A stretch of 64,000 nucleotides of DNA from Mahella australiensis 50-1 BON. GTDB lineage: Bacteria > Bacillota > Clostridia > Mahellales > Mahellaceae. A model generated the notes under the pieces. The model did no database searches. It was not told where the DNA came from and worked only from the letters and a program-made list of their open reading frames with translations. Shown here one piece after another: positions 1 through 8,867 of this stretch. A program made the translations under genes and the position numbers. Each line of letters opens with the position of its first letter. The stretch's first letter is position 1. The stretch spans positions 1,756,001 through 1,820,000 of the forward strand of contig NC_015520.1 of assembly GCF_000213255.1 (NCBI RefSeq), in the 5' to 3' direction.

Positions 1-95
1 CCTTCGGCAAATTGTTTATCATAATTCTCTGTAGTTATCAAGGAACCCATGCTATCCAGTTCTCTTATCTTTTTTGCATCATTTAAATCGATCAT
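1..95 (-). CDS. Truncated CDS (N-terminal 31 codons), possibly an isomerase
   Basis: An open frame begins with ATG at 95 on the minus strand and runs off the window edge. It is preceded by a good ribosome-binding site (GGAAGGGATG, spacing about 7), and it starts just after the aldolase gene ends, so it is probably the next gene of the same operon. The visible N-terminus reads MIDLNDAKKIRELDSMGS. It vaguely resembles the start of bifunctional phosphoglucose/phosphomannose isomerases, which would suit an aldolase neighbour. Thirty-one residues are too few to decide, so the function is left open. Confidence 0.55.
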   Translation of the reverse strand, partial: MIDLNDAKKIRELDSMGSLITTENYDKQFAE

Positions 96-122
96 CTATA
101 ACATCCCTTCCAATGTAATATT

Positions 123-986
123 TTACTCAACAATCGCTTTACCATTGCATCCTATAACGCGTATTTTATCCCTTACAACAACTTCTACAGCATCTCTGGC
201 AGCACCCAAATATTTTCTTGGATCATCTTCATCCGGATTAGCCATAAATATATCGCGTATAGTCCTGGCCATCGGTATCTTTAAATCAGTAGCAAGATTT
301 ATTTTATTTATACCACATACTACAGCATTGCGCAACCCTTCATCTGGTACACCAGATGCCCCATGAAGCACTAATGGCACATTTACCATGCTACGTATCT
401 TTTTCAGACGCTCAAAATCCAGTTTCGGCTCACCTTTATAAACGCCATGAGCGGTGCCTATAGCCACAGCCAGATAATCCACGCCGGTATCCTCTATAAA
501 TTTGACCGCCTCTTCGGGCACCGTAAAAGTAGCCTCCCTCTCATCGACCGAAATGTCATCCTCAGTGCCGCCGACTTTGCCAAGCTCGGCCTCTACCGAC
601 ACGCCAGCATAATGGGCTAGTTCCACCACCTTCTTGGTCAGCGCCACATTCTCATCATAGGGTAGTTTTGAACCGTCTATCATAACCGACGTATAGCCTA
701 CTCTTATACATTCGACCACTTGCTGATATGTAGTCGCGTGGTCTAAATGCAATGCTATGGGTATATCGGCATCTTCAGCCGCTGCTTTAACGTTGGCAGC
801 CAAAAACTTTGCACCCGCGTACTTAATAGTGCTAGCCGACGTCTGTATTATCAGTGGCGCTCTCTCTTCGATGGCCACGTTTACCACTGCCTGTACAGTT
901 TCCATATTATGTACATTAAATGCCCCTATAGCATAATGGCCGGATAAGGCCTTATCTAGTATTTTTTTGCCTGTTACCAATGACAT
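123..986 (-). CDS. fba: Class II fructose-bisphosphate aldolase
   Basis: A 287-residue zinc-dependent TIM-barrel aldolase, cleaving fructose 1,6-bisphosphate to DHAP and glyceraldehyde 3-phosphate in cytoplasmic glycolysis. Visible family features are the H-L-D-H motif at residues 80-83 (catalytic Asp82, zinc ligand His83), further zinc-ligand candidates at His180 (GTAHGVYKG) and His208 (LHGASG), and the phosphate-binding NLATD segment near residue 232. Length matches the short GatY/KbaY/FbaA branch (about 285 residues), so tagatose-bisphosphate aldolase activity is an alternative. The gene ends 27 bp before the truncated CDS at the window edge. Confidence 0.9.
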   Translation of the reverse strand: MSLVTGKKILDKALSGHYAIGAFNVHNMETVQAVVNVAIEERAPLIIQTSASTIKYAGAKFLAANVKAAAEDADIPIALHLDHATTYQQVVECIRVGYTSVMIDGSKLPYDENVALTKKVVELAHYAGVSVEAELGKVGGTEDDISVDEREATFTVPEEAVKFIEDTGVDYLAVAIGTAHGVYKGEPKLDFERLKKIRSMVNVPLVLHGASGVPDEGLRNAVVCGINKINLATDLKIPMARTIRDIFMANPDEDDPRKYLGAARDAVEVVVRDKIRVIGCNGKAIVE

Positions 987-1018
987 AGTATATCTTTATC
1001 CCTTCTACAAAAATTATG

Positions 1019-1606
1019 TTACGCTTTTAAGCGAAGTAATGCCTCATACATTATATCACTGATCTCTTCTAATTTGTTAGCGTCATTATTATTTTTAGCA
1101 TATTGCGATAAATCCAAAGGCTCACCCACATATATGTTTGTGCGACCAAAAAGTTTGTATGGTTCTATAAAAACAGGTATCACCGGAGCGTTTGCCTTCA
1201 ACGCTATAAGAGCTACCCCTGGCTGCAACATAGCAATATGACCGTCTTTGCTCCTGGTACCTTCTGGAAATATCCCAAAAAGCTCTCCTTTTTTTATCAA
1301 ATTAAGCGCTTTGCGTATAGCGGTTATATCAGCGGCATTGCGTTTAACTGGAAATGCACCCCAAAGCTTTATGATGTTGCTTAATACGGGAATATGAAAA
1401 AGCTCTTCTTTGGCCATAAAGTTTATTGGCCTATCCAACATAGCTCCTATGACCACCGGATCAAGATATGACGTGTGATTGGCATAAATTATGCAGCCAC
1501 TTTTTTCAGGGATATTTTCCTTATTTACTATGCGCAATCCATACAACAGCATTAGAGTCGGCTTTATTATAAATTTACATATCCTATAAAACCAATCAAC
1601 CCTCAT
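1019..1606 (-). CDS. plsC: 1-acyl-sn-glycerol-3-phosphate acyltransferase
   Basis: A 195-residue membrane-associated acyltransferase of the PlsC family, adding the second acyl chain to lysophosphatidate in phospholipid synthesis. The catalytic HX4D box is visible at His44-Asp49 (NHTSYLD), and the phosphate-binding FPEGTRS motif lies near residue 115. A hydrophobic N-terminal stretch (residues 10-25) may anchor it. The start overlaps the lgt stop codon in an ATGA junction, which indicates translational coupling. The pairing of lgt and plsC fits a membrane-lipid/lipoprotein unit. Confidence 0.9.
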   Translation of the reverse strand: MRVDWFYRICKFIIKPTLMLLYGLRIVNKENIPEKSGCIIYANHTSYLDPVVIGAMLDRPINFMAKEELFHIPVLSNIIKLWGAFPVKRNAADITAIRKALNLIKKGELFGIFPEGTRSKDGHIAMLQPGVALIALKANAPVIPVFIEPYKLFGRTNIYVGEPLDLSQYAKNNNDANKLEEISDIMYEALLRLKA

Positions 1607-2421
1607 ATATCTCCCACATCATCCTCATCATTTGCGTTTGCCTGTAAAGCAGCGTCTTCCATCGAAAACTGTTGCTTGCCAGTGCGCATCCAGCATACCC
1701 TTATAAGCACTGCTACAGCTATAAGGATCAGGCTTAATACCTGTGAAACTCTGAGAGGCCCCCACATAAGGCTGTCTGTGCGCAAGCCCTCTACTATAAA
1801 ACGCCCTATTCCGTATAATGCAAGATAACCTAAAAAAACATCGCCACTATACCTTTTACGTTTTCTATACCACATAAGGAAAATAAATACCGCCAGATCC
1901 CACATAGATTCATAAAAGAACGTGGCCATATGCCACTGACCATCTATGTATACAGCAGCGGGAAACCACTGCCATTTTGGAGAAGAAACCAAATAACCAT
2001 ACGCTTCACCATTAAAGAAATTTCCCCACCGACCTATAGCCTGCCCTAATATAAGGCTGGGTGCTACTATATCGGCCAATCCCCAGAAATCGACCTTACG
2101 CACTTTCGCAAATATTATACCCACCAATATACCGGCCAGTACTGCTCCGTATATCGCTATGCCTCCGTGCCAGATCGCTATAATTTCAGATGGATGGGCT
2201 CTGTAATAATCCCATTGAAATACAACATAATAAATTCTAGCTCCCACTATGGATATAGGAATAACCCAGAGACAAAAATCTATGAACATATCGGGGTCAT
2301 ACCCCAGGCGCTTAGCTTCGCGCACCGCGAGGTAAATACCCAGCAATACTGCCGCTGCTATAAGTATGCCATACCATCGAACTTCTTTACCAAATATATA
2401 AAACGCTACCGGATCTATCAT
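1603..2421 (-). CDS. lgt: Prolipoprotein diacylglyceryl transferase
   Basis: A polytopic membrane enzyme transferring diacylglyceryl from phosphatidylglycerol to the lipobox cysteine of prolipoproteins. The signature GRWGNFFNGEAYG is visible in the middle of the protein, followed by several hydrophobic segments. An upstream in-frame start at 2454 exists, but the ATG at 2421 (MIDPVAFYIFG) has a GGAG at proper spacing and matches usual Lgt N-termini, giving 272 residues. Clients in this window include the efflux adaptor, the sugar-binding protein and GerC, all with visible lipoboxes. Confidence 0.92.
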   Translation of the reverse strand: MIDPVAFYIFGKEVRWYGILIAAAVLLGIYLAVREAKRLGYDPDMFIDFCLWVIPISIVGARIYYVVFQWDYYRAHPSEIIAIWHGGIAIYGAVLAGILVGIIFAKVRKVDFWGLADIVAPSLILGQAIGRWGNFFNGEAYGYLVSSPKWQWFPAAVYIDGQWHMATFFYESMWDLAVFIFLMWYRKRKRYSGDVFLGYLALYGIGRFIVEGLRTDSLMWGPLRVSQVLSLILIAVAVLIRVCWMRTGKQQFSMEDAALQANANDEDDVGDI

Positions 2422-2500
2422 CTTATCACTCCATTTTAAGCAAAATGTAGCCATATTTATTATAAGGCTACTGGCGAGATTTAGTCAAGTGAATATACAA

Positions 2501-2534
2501 CAGTGACGAACCGGTACTGTACGGTTCGTCACTG
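2501..2534 (-). terminator. Hairpin terminator after the GH130 gene
   Basis: A perfect 13-bp inverted repeat (CAGTGACGAACCG and its complement) with an 8-nt loop lies 9 bp past the GH130 stop codon. The following minus-strand sequence (TTGTATATTCAC) is only moderately T-rich, so termination strength is uncertain. Confidence 0.65.
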
Positions 2535-2542
2535 AGAATAGA

Positions 2543-3523
2543 TCAGTTGGATTTTATAAAGTCTATTATTTCTTCTACCTGAGCAAAAGCAAGACAAGTC
2601 ACAGTATCTGCTGCTCCATAGTATATAGCTATTCTACCCGTGGGTGCATCGCATAGAGCAGCCGTAGGAAATGTTACATTAGGCACATCGCCAACGCACT
2701 CATAAAGCCTCTGTGGCGAAAGCAAATAATTCGAACCTCTATATAGCACCTTCCACGGTTCATCTATATCAAGCAGTGCCGCTCCAAAGCTGTACACAAA
2801 CCCATTGCACGACGTTAAAACGCCATGATAAAATAGCAGCCACCCTTCGGTAGTTTCTATGGGGATCGGGCCTGCTCCTATTTTTGTACTCTCCCATGGT
2901 TTATTTGGCGACATTACATGCCTATGATGGCCCCAATGTATCATGTCAGGACTTTCACTATAGAATATATCGCCAAAAGGCGTATGCCCATTGTCGCTCG
3001 GCCTGCTCAACATAGCATATTTACCATGTATCTTTCTGGGGAAAAGTACTCCATTCCTATTAAAAGGTAAAAAGGCATTTTCCATTTGATAAAATTCATT
3101 GAAATCATAAGTATATGCGACGCCTATCGTCGGATATCCATGATATCCGTTGCACCATGTAACATAATATTTGTCTTCTATTTTACAAACCCTAGGATCA
3201 TAAGCATAGTTAAATTTCCCTATATTATCGTCTTCGCATATAAATTCTATACGTTTAGGATCTATATTCCAATTAATACCATCCTCACTGAGTCCCTTAT
3301 GTACTTCCATTTGCCGGCTTTTAGTATCGCACCGAAATACCCCTGCAAACCCATTCTCAAATGGCACAACAGCGCTGTTAAAGATGCTGTTTGAAGATGG
3401 AATTAAGTCCCTCGGTATAACAGGATTGCGCTCATAACGCCATATAACATCATTACATCCAGCCGGTCTGTCCTGCCATGGCATATTAGGAAGTTCAGGA
3501 CCTATTATAAATTGCTTTCCCAT
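2543..3523 (-). CDS. GH130-family glycoside phosphorylase (beta-mannoside type)
   Basis: A 326-residue five-bladed beta-propeller protein of the GH130 family. Members phosphorolyse beta-mannosides, such as mannosylglucose or manno-oligosaccharides, releasing mannose 1-phosphate in the cytoplasm. Visible features are the YDPR motif around Asp109 (the family's proposed catalytic Asp), the [20 protein letters not shown] stretch near residue 160 typical of these enzymes, and no signal peptide. Exact substrate specificity cannot be read from sequence. The gene stands alone between terminator-like structures and has its own probable promoter inside the tetR 3' end. Confidence 0.82.
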   Translation of the reverse strand: MGKQFIIGPELPNMPWQDRPAGCNDVIWRYERNPVIPRDLIPSSNSIFNSAVVPFENGFAGVFRCDTKSRQMEVHKGLSEDGINWNIDPKRIEFICEDDNIGKFNYAYDPRVCKIEDKYYVTWCNGYHGYPTIGVAYTYDFNEFYQMENAFLPFNRNGVLFPRKIHGKYAMLSRPSDNGHTPFGDIFYSESPDMIHWGHHRHVMSPNKPWESTKIGAGPIPIETTEGWLLFYHGVLTSCNGFVYSFGAALLDIDEPWKVLYRGSNYLLSPQRLYECVGDVPNVTFPTAALCDAPTGRIAIYYGAADTVTCLAFAQVEEIIDFIKSN

Positions 3524-3563
3524 AAACTATCGTCCTCCCAAAATATTTAATTTTATTACGCCA

Positions 3564-3599
3564 CGCTCAGCTAATTTGTGTAAAGAAATCAGCTGAGCG
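3564..3599 (-). promoter_or_regulatory. Inverted repeat at the start of the GH130 transcript
   Basis: CGCTCAGCT and its complement AGCTGAGCG are separated by 18 nt, with a further ATTT/AAAT pair inside. The repeat lies directly downstream of the extended -10 at 3608-3613, so it would occupy about +1 to +35. It could be an operator for a sugar-responsive repressor, a 5' RNA hairpin, or a weak terminator of the tetR operon. No T-run follows it on the minus strand, which argues against a strong terminator. Confidence 0.45.
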
Positions 3600-3607
3600 A
3601 TAACTAT

Positions 3608-3613
3608 ATTATA
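3608..3613 (-). promoter_or_regulatory. Extended -10 promoter for the GH130 gene inside tetR
   Basis: The minus strand reads TGGTATAAT, an extended -10, overlapping the last codons and stop of tetR. The -35 region is poor. This could let GH130 be transcribed separately from the efflux operon. Confidence 0.4.
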
Positions 3614-4187
3614 CCATACTTATCCCGTGAAAGAATATATCCAGCATCTCCACAGCATTATACTCCTCATGCTCGCAATTATACAAGGTAGCGGCGGCTA
3701 CTCGGCTGACCATCGCAAGAAATGCCATAGCCGCGATATGCGGTTTTATTTTACGAAAACAGCCTGAAGATATCCCCCCGATTATCACAGAAGCTATCGC
3801 TTCTTCTATACGGTGCCTCACATTCATAAACATCTCCATTATTTCTTCGTTGACCTCATTCGGCTGGCTTATAACCACTTTGGCTATTTCAGCATGCTCC
3901 CGCATAAAATCTATATTGAACCTCATAAAAGACGACAAAACCTCTTTAGCATTCTTTATTCCTGTTATATGTCGTTCTACCTCTGCTATATACATCTCTA
4001 CGGCATAACGCATCATCTCTTGAAAAAGCACTTTCTTACTTGGAAAATACTCATATATCGTACCTTTGCCTACACCTGCTGCTACTGCTATATCCTCCAT
4101 ACGGGCGTTGTAAAAGCCTTCTTTTGAGAACACGCGTATAGAGGCTTTTAGTATATCCTCCTTACGGGCTTCTTCCTTGGCAGCCAT
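3609..4187 (-). CDS. TetR/AcrR-family repressor of the efflux operon
   Basis: A 192-residue regulator with an N-terminal helix-turn-helix (residues about 10-55, including GVGKGTIYEYFPSKKVLF) and a ligand-binding helical C-terminal domain. It is the last gene of the adaptor-pump-regulator operon: its ATG lies 1 nt after the pump stop, with GGGAGG inside the pump's last codons. Repressors in this position usually control their own operon. A palindromic TetR-type site lies at the operon's transcription start (8718-8735), supporting autoregulation. The inducer is unknown. Confidence 0.88.
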   Translation of the reverse strand: MAAKEEARKEDILKASIRVFSKEGFYNARMEDIAVAAGVGKGTIYEYFPSKKVLFQEMMRYAVEMYIAEVERHITGIKNAKEVLSSFMRFNIDFMREHAEIAKVVISQPNEVNEEIMEMFMNVRHRIEEAIASVIIGGISSGCFRKIKPHIAAMAFLAMVSRVAAATLYNCEHEEYNAVEMLDIFFHGISMV

Positions 4188-4188
4188 A

Positions 4189-7100
4189 TTATACCTCCCT
4201 GCCGCCTATAGGTATTACATTATCGACAGGCTCATGATGACGGCGGCTGAATCTGTCGAACAGACTATAGATCACAGGCACTATTATAAGCGTTATAATA
4301 GTGGATAGCCCAAGTCCGAATATCACCGTTATAGCCATAGGTGCTTCCATCTCCGCTCCCTCGCCTATACCCAGTGCTAAAGGCACAAGGCCGAGTACGG
4401 TAGTAAGCGTTGTCATGAGTATAGGGCGCAATCTGGTAGGACCAGCCTTTATAAGAGCTTCCTCACAGCTATAACCTCTGTCCCTTAACTGGTTGGTGTA
4501 ATCTATAAGCACTATGGCGTTATTGACCACTATACCTGTCAACATTATCACGCCTATATATGCCGGAACGCTCAACGCTTTGCCTGTGAGAAATAATCCG
4601 AATACAGCACCACCAAAGGCAAGTGGTACTGCAAACATTATATCAAAAGGATGGATAAACGACTCAAACTGCGCCGCCATTATCATATAAACCAATATAA
4701 CAGCCAGTATAAGCGCCAAGCCGAGGTCGCCGAACGCATCATTAAGCATCTGACTTTGCCCACTGTAGCTCACGGCATAGCCACTAGGCAATCTGTAGGC
4801 ATTTATTTTTGCTTGTATATCGGCAGTCACATCGCCCAACGCCCTATCCGATATATTTACGTTAACGCTTATCGTGCGGCGTAAATCCTGACGGTTTATA
4901 GCCACCGGCCCTTTAGCTTCCTCCACTTTGGCCAATTCACCAAGCGGAACGTTGCCGCCGGTCATAGTCGGAATCAAAAGCTGGGACAGCTTATCTGGAT
5001 CAGTTTTATAACTTTCATCGCCATATAATGTCACATCGATTTCGCGCCCTTCAACTTTATAACGCGTAGCCAACTGTCCTTTTATAGCAGATTGAACCGT
5101 CGACGCTATGGTAGCTGCATTCAAGCCATATTGCGATGCTTTGTAGCGGTCTATTGTTAAGCGCAGCTCGGGCGCACCTTCTCCCATACTGGTAGTGACG
5201 CTGGTTACTCCCGGCACAGTTTCTACAAGCCCCTTTATATCATCGGCAACCTCAGCGAGTGTATCCATATCATCGCCTTTTATATCCACCGATATCGGCG
5301 CCCCCATAATCGATGCAGTACCGCCGCCCGTGGCTCCGCTTGCAACATCATTCATTGATGACACCGTTATCTTAGCACCTGGTATATTTTTTACCTGTTG
5401 ACTCACCCATGCCGCTATTTCATCGGTAGTACGCGTACGTTGTTCCTTTGGCACAAGCGTAACGCTTATGCTTCCAATATTTGTGCTGCTACCGCCCATG
5501 CCACCTACCATGGAAACCAGAGCATTCCCTCCCACGGTAGTATATATAGTATCGGCTTCGGGTATCGTTTCCACTATATTTTCTACCTTATTGGTAATGT
5601 CGGCCGTCTTGGTATAAACTGTACCTTGGGGCAACTCTATACTTACACTAAATTGACCTTGATCCATAGGTGGCAAAAATTCACTGCCGACAAACGGTAT
5701 CAGCGCTATCATAGCTATAAAGACTGCTGCTACTATAGCAACAGTTAAGCCCTTATGCTTTAATGCCGACTTGAGCACATTTCTATAAAAACTGTCTAAG
5801 CCAGACAATGTTCTGTTAAAAAAGCCATCTATCGACGTCCAGACAGTCCTGCGCTTAGGTTTCCCCTCATCCTCTATGGTCACTAAGCGCGATGCCAGCA
5901 TTGGAACGATGGTTACGGCTACAACCAATGAGGCTAAAAGCGAAAACGTAACTGTAAGAGCCAGTTCCTTAAAAATCTCGCCGGCTAAGCTCTGAACGAA
6001 TATTATTGGGAGGAATACTGCTACTGTGGTTAACGTCGAGCCGGTAATAGCCATAGCCACCTCGCCAGCACCATCGCTGGCCGCCTTAATACGCGTTTGC
6101 CCTTCTTGTCTGTGCCTGTATATGTTCTCTAATACTACTATAGAATTATCCACCATCATGCCTACGCCCAATGCTAGGCCGCCCATCGATATAAGGTTTA
6201 AAGTCATACCCGAAAAATACACCAACACAAAGGTTGCTATGACCGATATAGGTATAGATAATGCTATAACGAGCGAAGAGCGAACATTCCGTAAGAATAT
6301 CAGCAGTACTATAACAGCTAATATTGCCCCTATTATAGCGTTATTCGCAACATTGTTTATCGACATCTTTATGAACTGCGACTGATCCAATACCGGTATT
6401 ATCTCCATATTGGGTAATTCTTGGCGCAATTTTTCCAACTCCGCATTGACATCGTCGGCCACCTGAACAGTATTGGCCGTACTTTCCTTTTGCACTGATA
6501 TGCCTATGCTCTCTTTACCGTTTATTTTATTATATTGGTTTATCTCTTTAAAAGTATCAGCCACGTCTGCTATTTCTGCAAGTTTTACTGTACCACCAGC
6601 CGGCGTAGGTATTGTTAATGCCTTTATATCGTCTATGCTCTTGAATTCGCCCATAGTACGGACCACCAACTGCTTGTCATTGCGCACTACTGTGCCTCCA
6701 GGCATATTAAGGTTTTCCGCTTTCAAAAGATTGGATATCTGTGTTATAGATAAACCGTATGTAGCCAGCTTCTCAGGCTGTACCGTTATAGATATTTCGC
6801 GTTGACGACCGCCGGTTATACTAACCGATGCTACGCCCTCTATACGCTCTATACGGTTATTTATAGTATCCTCTACCACCGCCTGGGCTCTAGATAGATT
6901 ACCATCCTTGCTGGCTACCGAGATCTGCATAACAGGAAGCATTGTCGGATCAAGCTTTAACACCATCGGATTGGTTACACCGCTAGGCAGCATGCCTTTT
7001 ATAAGGTCAACCTTTTCGCGCATGTCCAAAGCTGCAAAGTCCATATCAGTACCCTGATTGAATTCTAATATTATTATAGAACTGCCCTCTGTCGATATAG

Positions 7101-7344
7101 AGCGCACAGAGTTAACATTGGATACCGTACCCAATACACTTTCCAATGGCTTTGTTACCATAGTTTCTATCTCTTCAGGGCCCGCACCCGGATAAGAGGC
7201 TGTTACCGCTGCTATCGGCAGATTTATATTCGGCAAAAGATCCAAACCCAATCGACTTAAGGACACGACCCCAAGCACCAATATTATAGCTATTATCATC
7301 CATGTCATAACAGGTCGCTTTATAGAACCTTCCCATATCTTCAA
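4189..7344 (-). CDS. RND-family efflux transporter permease
   Basis: A 1051-residue inner-membrane proton-driven exporter of the AcrB/SwrC (HAE) type. The family layout is visible: TM1 near residues 10-30, a large extracytoplasmic loop, a TM2-TM6 cluster around 335-480, a second large loop, and a C-terminal TM cluster from about 860. TM4 carries GMMVDNSIVVLENIYR, where the paired Asp-Asp of E. coli AcrB is Asp-Asn, as is common in Gram-positive homologues. It is translated just after the membrane-fusion protein. With no outer membrane expected, it likely exports amphipathic compounds or lipopeptides; the substrate is not deducible. Confidence 0.9.
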   Translation of the reverse strand: MKIWEGSIKRPVMTWMIIAIILVLGVVSLSRLGLDLLPNINLPIAAVTASYPGAGPEEIETMVTKPLESVLGTVSNVNSVRSISTEGSSIIILEFNQGTDMDFAALDMREKVDLIKGMLPSGVTNPMVLKLDPTMLPVMQISVASKDGNLSRAQAVVEDTINNRIERIEGVASVSITGGRQREISITVQPEKLATYGLSITQISNLLKAENLNMPGGTVVRNDKQLVVRTMGEFKSIDDIKALTIPTPAGGTVKLAEIADVADTFKEINQYNKINGKESIGISVQKESTANTVQVADDVNAELEKLRQELPNMEIIPVLDQSQFIKMSINNVANNAIIGAILAVIVLLIFLRNVRSSLVIALSIPISVIATFVLVYFSGMTLNLISMGGLALGVGMMVDNSIVVLENIYRHRQEGQTRIKAASDGAGEVAMAITGSTLTTVAVFLPIIFVQSLAGEIFKELALTVTFSLLASLVVAVTIVPMLASRLVTIEDEGKPKRRTVWTSIDGFFNRTLSGLDSFYRNVLKSALKHKGLTVAIVAAVFIAMIALIPFVGSEFLPPMDQGQFSVSIELPQGTVYTKTADITNKVENIVETIPEADTIYTTVGGNALVSMVGGMGGSSTNIGSISVTLVPKEQRTRTTDEIAAWVSQQVKNIPGAKITVSSMNDVASGATGGGTASIMGAPISVDIKGDDMDTLAEVADDIKGLVETVPGVTSVTTSMGEGAPELRLTIDRYKASQYGLNAATIASTVQSAIKGQLATRYKVEGREIDVTLYGDESYKTDPDKLSQLLIPTMTGGNVPLGELAKVEEAKGPVAINRQDLRRTISVNVNISDRALGDVTADIQAKINAYRLPSGYAVSYSGQSQMLNDAFGDLGLALILAVILVYMIMAAQFESFIHPFDIMFAVPLAFGGAVFGLFLTGKALSVPAYIGVIMLTGIVVNNAIVLIDYTNQLRDRGYSCEEALIKAGPTRLRPILMTTLTTVLGLVPLALGIGEGAEMEAPMAITVIFGLGLSTIITLIIVPVIYSLFDRFSRRHHEPVDNVIPIGGREV

Positions 7345-7357
7345 TTCGACATCACCT

Positions 7358-8680
7358 CTATTCAGCTATAGTGATGTCAGCGCCATCGGTCAGATACTGT
7401 TGACCCTCTACTACGATATTTTGGCCTACATCCAGCCCTTTCTTTATTTCTACCATTTTGCCATCATCCATGCCAATCTCAACCTGCTGCTTTTGAGCCT
7501 TTCCGCCGTCAGCTACATATACAACTTTGATACCGTTTTCATCAAGCACTGCTGTGCTAGGCACTACTATAACATCCGTTTTCTTATCCACAGCCAATTC
7601 AGCCCGGGCGAACATACCGGCCTTCAAATAATTACCTTTATTATCGATTTGTATGCTAACCGGATAATTTTGTGAACGCGGATCCGGTGTCGGCGATATC
7701 ATGGTCACCGTCCCATTATATGTTTGATCTGGCACTGCATCGACCTTGATATTTACACTTTGACCTTTTTGTATTTTAGATATATCAGCCTCGGCAACCT
7801 GTATGTCCATAAGCAATTTGCTCACATCTATAACATTCATGGGCAGTGTGGTTTGAGCCACCATCTCGCCCTCATCCACATTGACGGAAGCCACTATACC
7901 ATCTATAGGGGCATATATCTTAGTATTGGTCAATTGATGTTTCGCAAGGTTTAACGCAGCTTCAGCTTGCTTGAGTTGCGCGTTAAGCAGTTCATCGCTA
8001 GGTATCTGCATCTTAGATGTAGCTATAGAGCTAATCTGCGTCTGCACTGCTTTTAACGCTTCGTTTACAGAACTCAATCCGTCCTGGGCCTTGGAAAGCT
8101 GAGACTCTAGAGCATCTATAGTACTCTGAAGCTGAGCTTTTACCCGCTCATCCGGAGCAGATGCCAATTGTTTTTTAAGATCATTTAGCTGTGACTGCAA
8201 TTGTTTTACAGTATCATTTAATTGTTTTTGTTGCGATGTCAAGGAATTTTGCTGATCTTTAAGCTTTTTTTCCATATTATCCAGATCTTCTTTTTTCTTT
8301 TTAGTATCATTCACATTTATTTTGGCTACATTATAAGCTGCCTGAGCTTGGTCAATTTGCGGCTGTATATCCGACGTATCAAGCTCTAAGAGCAGATCAC
8401 CTTTTTTCACTGCATCGCCTATTTCAACAGGTATAGCAGTCACTTTACCCGGTAACTTAGGGATTATCATAACATCTTGTATTGGTTTCAGCCTAGCAGT
8501 ATATTCTCTGCTGTTACCCACGCTGCCTAGAGCTACTTTCTGCACCGATACTGCTACTGCAGCATTTTTTTGTTGATCTTGTGTCGAAGTCTGGGGTTGA
8601 TCACTACAACCCGTCATCAATAGGCCGACTGTAACAAGCGTTGCGGCCGCTATAGACACCCACTTTATGCTACTATTCAA
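7358..8680 (-). CDS. RND efflux periplasmic adaptor (HlyD/AcrA-like lipoprotein)
   Basis: A 440-residue membrane-fusion protein partnering the RND pump. The N-terminus is a lipoprotein signal with lipobox LMTGC near residue 25. It is followed by a split biotinyl-lipoyl domain (GDAVKKGDLLLELD), a long Gln/Lys-rich coiled coil (about 110-235), the second half-motif (IYAPIDGIVASVNVDEGEMV) and beta-barrel regions. The start is TTG at 8680, chosen for its AGGAGGTG site 7 nt upstream; no ATG fits. First gene of the operon. Confidence 0.9.
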   Translation of the reverse strand: MNSSIKWVSIAAATLVTVGLLMTGCSDQPQTSTQDQQKNAAVAVSVQKVALGSVGNSREYTARLKPIQDVMIIPKLPGKVTAIPVEIGDAVKKGDLLLELDTSDIQPQIDQAQAAYNVAKINVNDTKKKKEDLDNMEKKLKDQQNSLTSQQKQLNDTVKQLQSQLNDLKKQLASAPDERVKAQLQSTIDALESQLSKAQDGLSSVNEALKAVQTQISSIATSKMQIPSDELLNAQLKQAEAALNLAKHQLTNTKIYAPIDGIVASVNVDEGEMVAQTTLPMNVIDVSKLLMDIQVAEADISKIQKGQSVNIKVDAVPDQTYNGTVTMISPTPDPRSQNYPVSIQIDNKGNYLKAGMFARAELAVDKKTDVIVVPSTAVLDENGIKVVYVADGGKAQKQQVEIGMDDGKMVEIKKGLDVGQNIVVEGQQYLTDGADITIAE

Positions 8681-8717
8681 GTAAGTACACCTCCTGATAA
8701 ATTAACACGTTAAATTG

Positions 8718-8735
8718 ACTGACCGTTCGGTCGAC
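8718..8735. promoter_or_regulatory. TetR-type operator of the efflux operon
   Basis: ACTGACCGTTCGGTCGAC is a near-palindrome built on GACCG-TT-CGGTC, a pattern typical of operators bound by TetR/AcrR regulators of efflux genes. It sits just downstream of the -10 box at 8743-8748, so a bound repressor would cover the transcription start. A second small palindrome, TTAAC-AC-GTTAA, lies at 8702-8713. Confidence 0.7.
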
Positions 8736-8742
8736 ATCGTTT

Positions 8743-8771
8743 ATTATATATCAGCACCATTTTATTGTAAA
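8743..8771 (-). promoter_or_regulatory. Sigma-A type promoter of the efflux operon
   Basis: On the minus strand a -35 of TTTACA (8771-8766) and a perfect -10 of TATAAT (8748-8743) are separated by 17 bp. The adaptor start codon is about 60 nt downstream. Confidence 0.75.
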
Positions 8772-8835
8772 GCACAATATTTTATTTCTGCTTCTTAGCA
8801 CCCTTTATTTTCGCTCTTAACTCTTGGCCACATAC

Positions 8836-8867
8836 AAAAAAAGCGAGCCTGGCGAACCAGGCTCACT
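8836..8867 (-). terminator. Intrinsic terminator overlapping the xylB stop
   Basis: The minus strand shows GAGCCTGG-TTCG-CCAGGCTC, extended by three further pairs, and then seven T residues. The xylB TGA stop codon lies inside the 5' arm. Confidence 0.92.

Noticed and set aside
6026-6385. Long plus-strand open frames across the RND pump, ligA, glutamate synthase and valS genes
   Set aside because: They lie fully inside strongly supported minus-strand genes, lack ribosome-binding sites and give no recognisable protein; they are antisense shadows.
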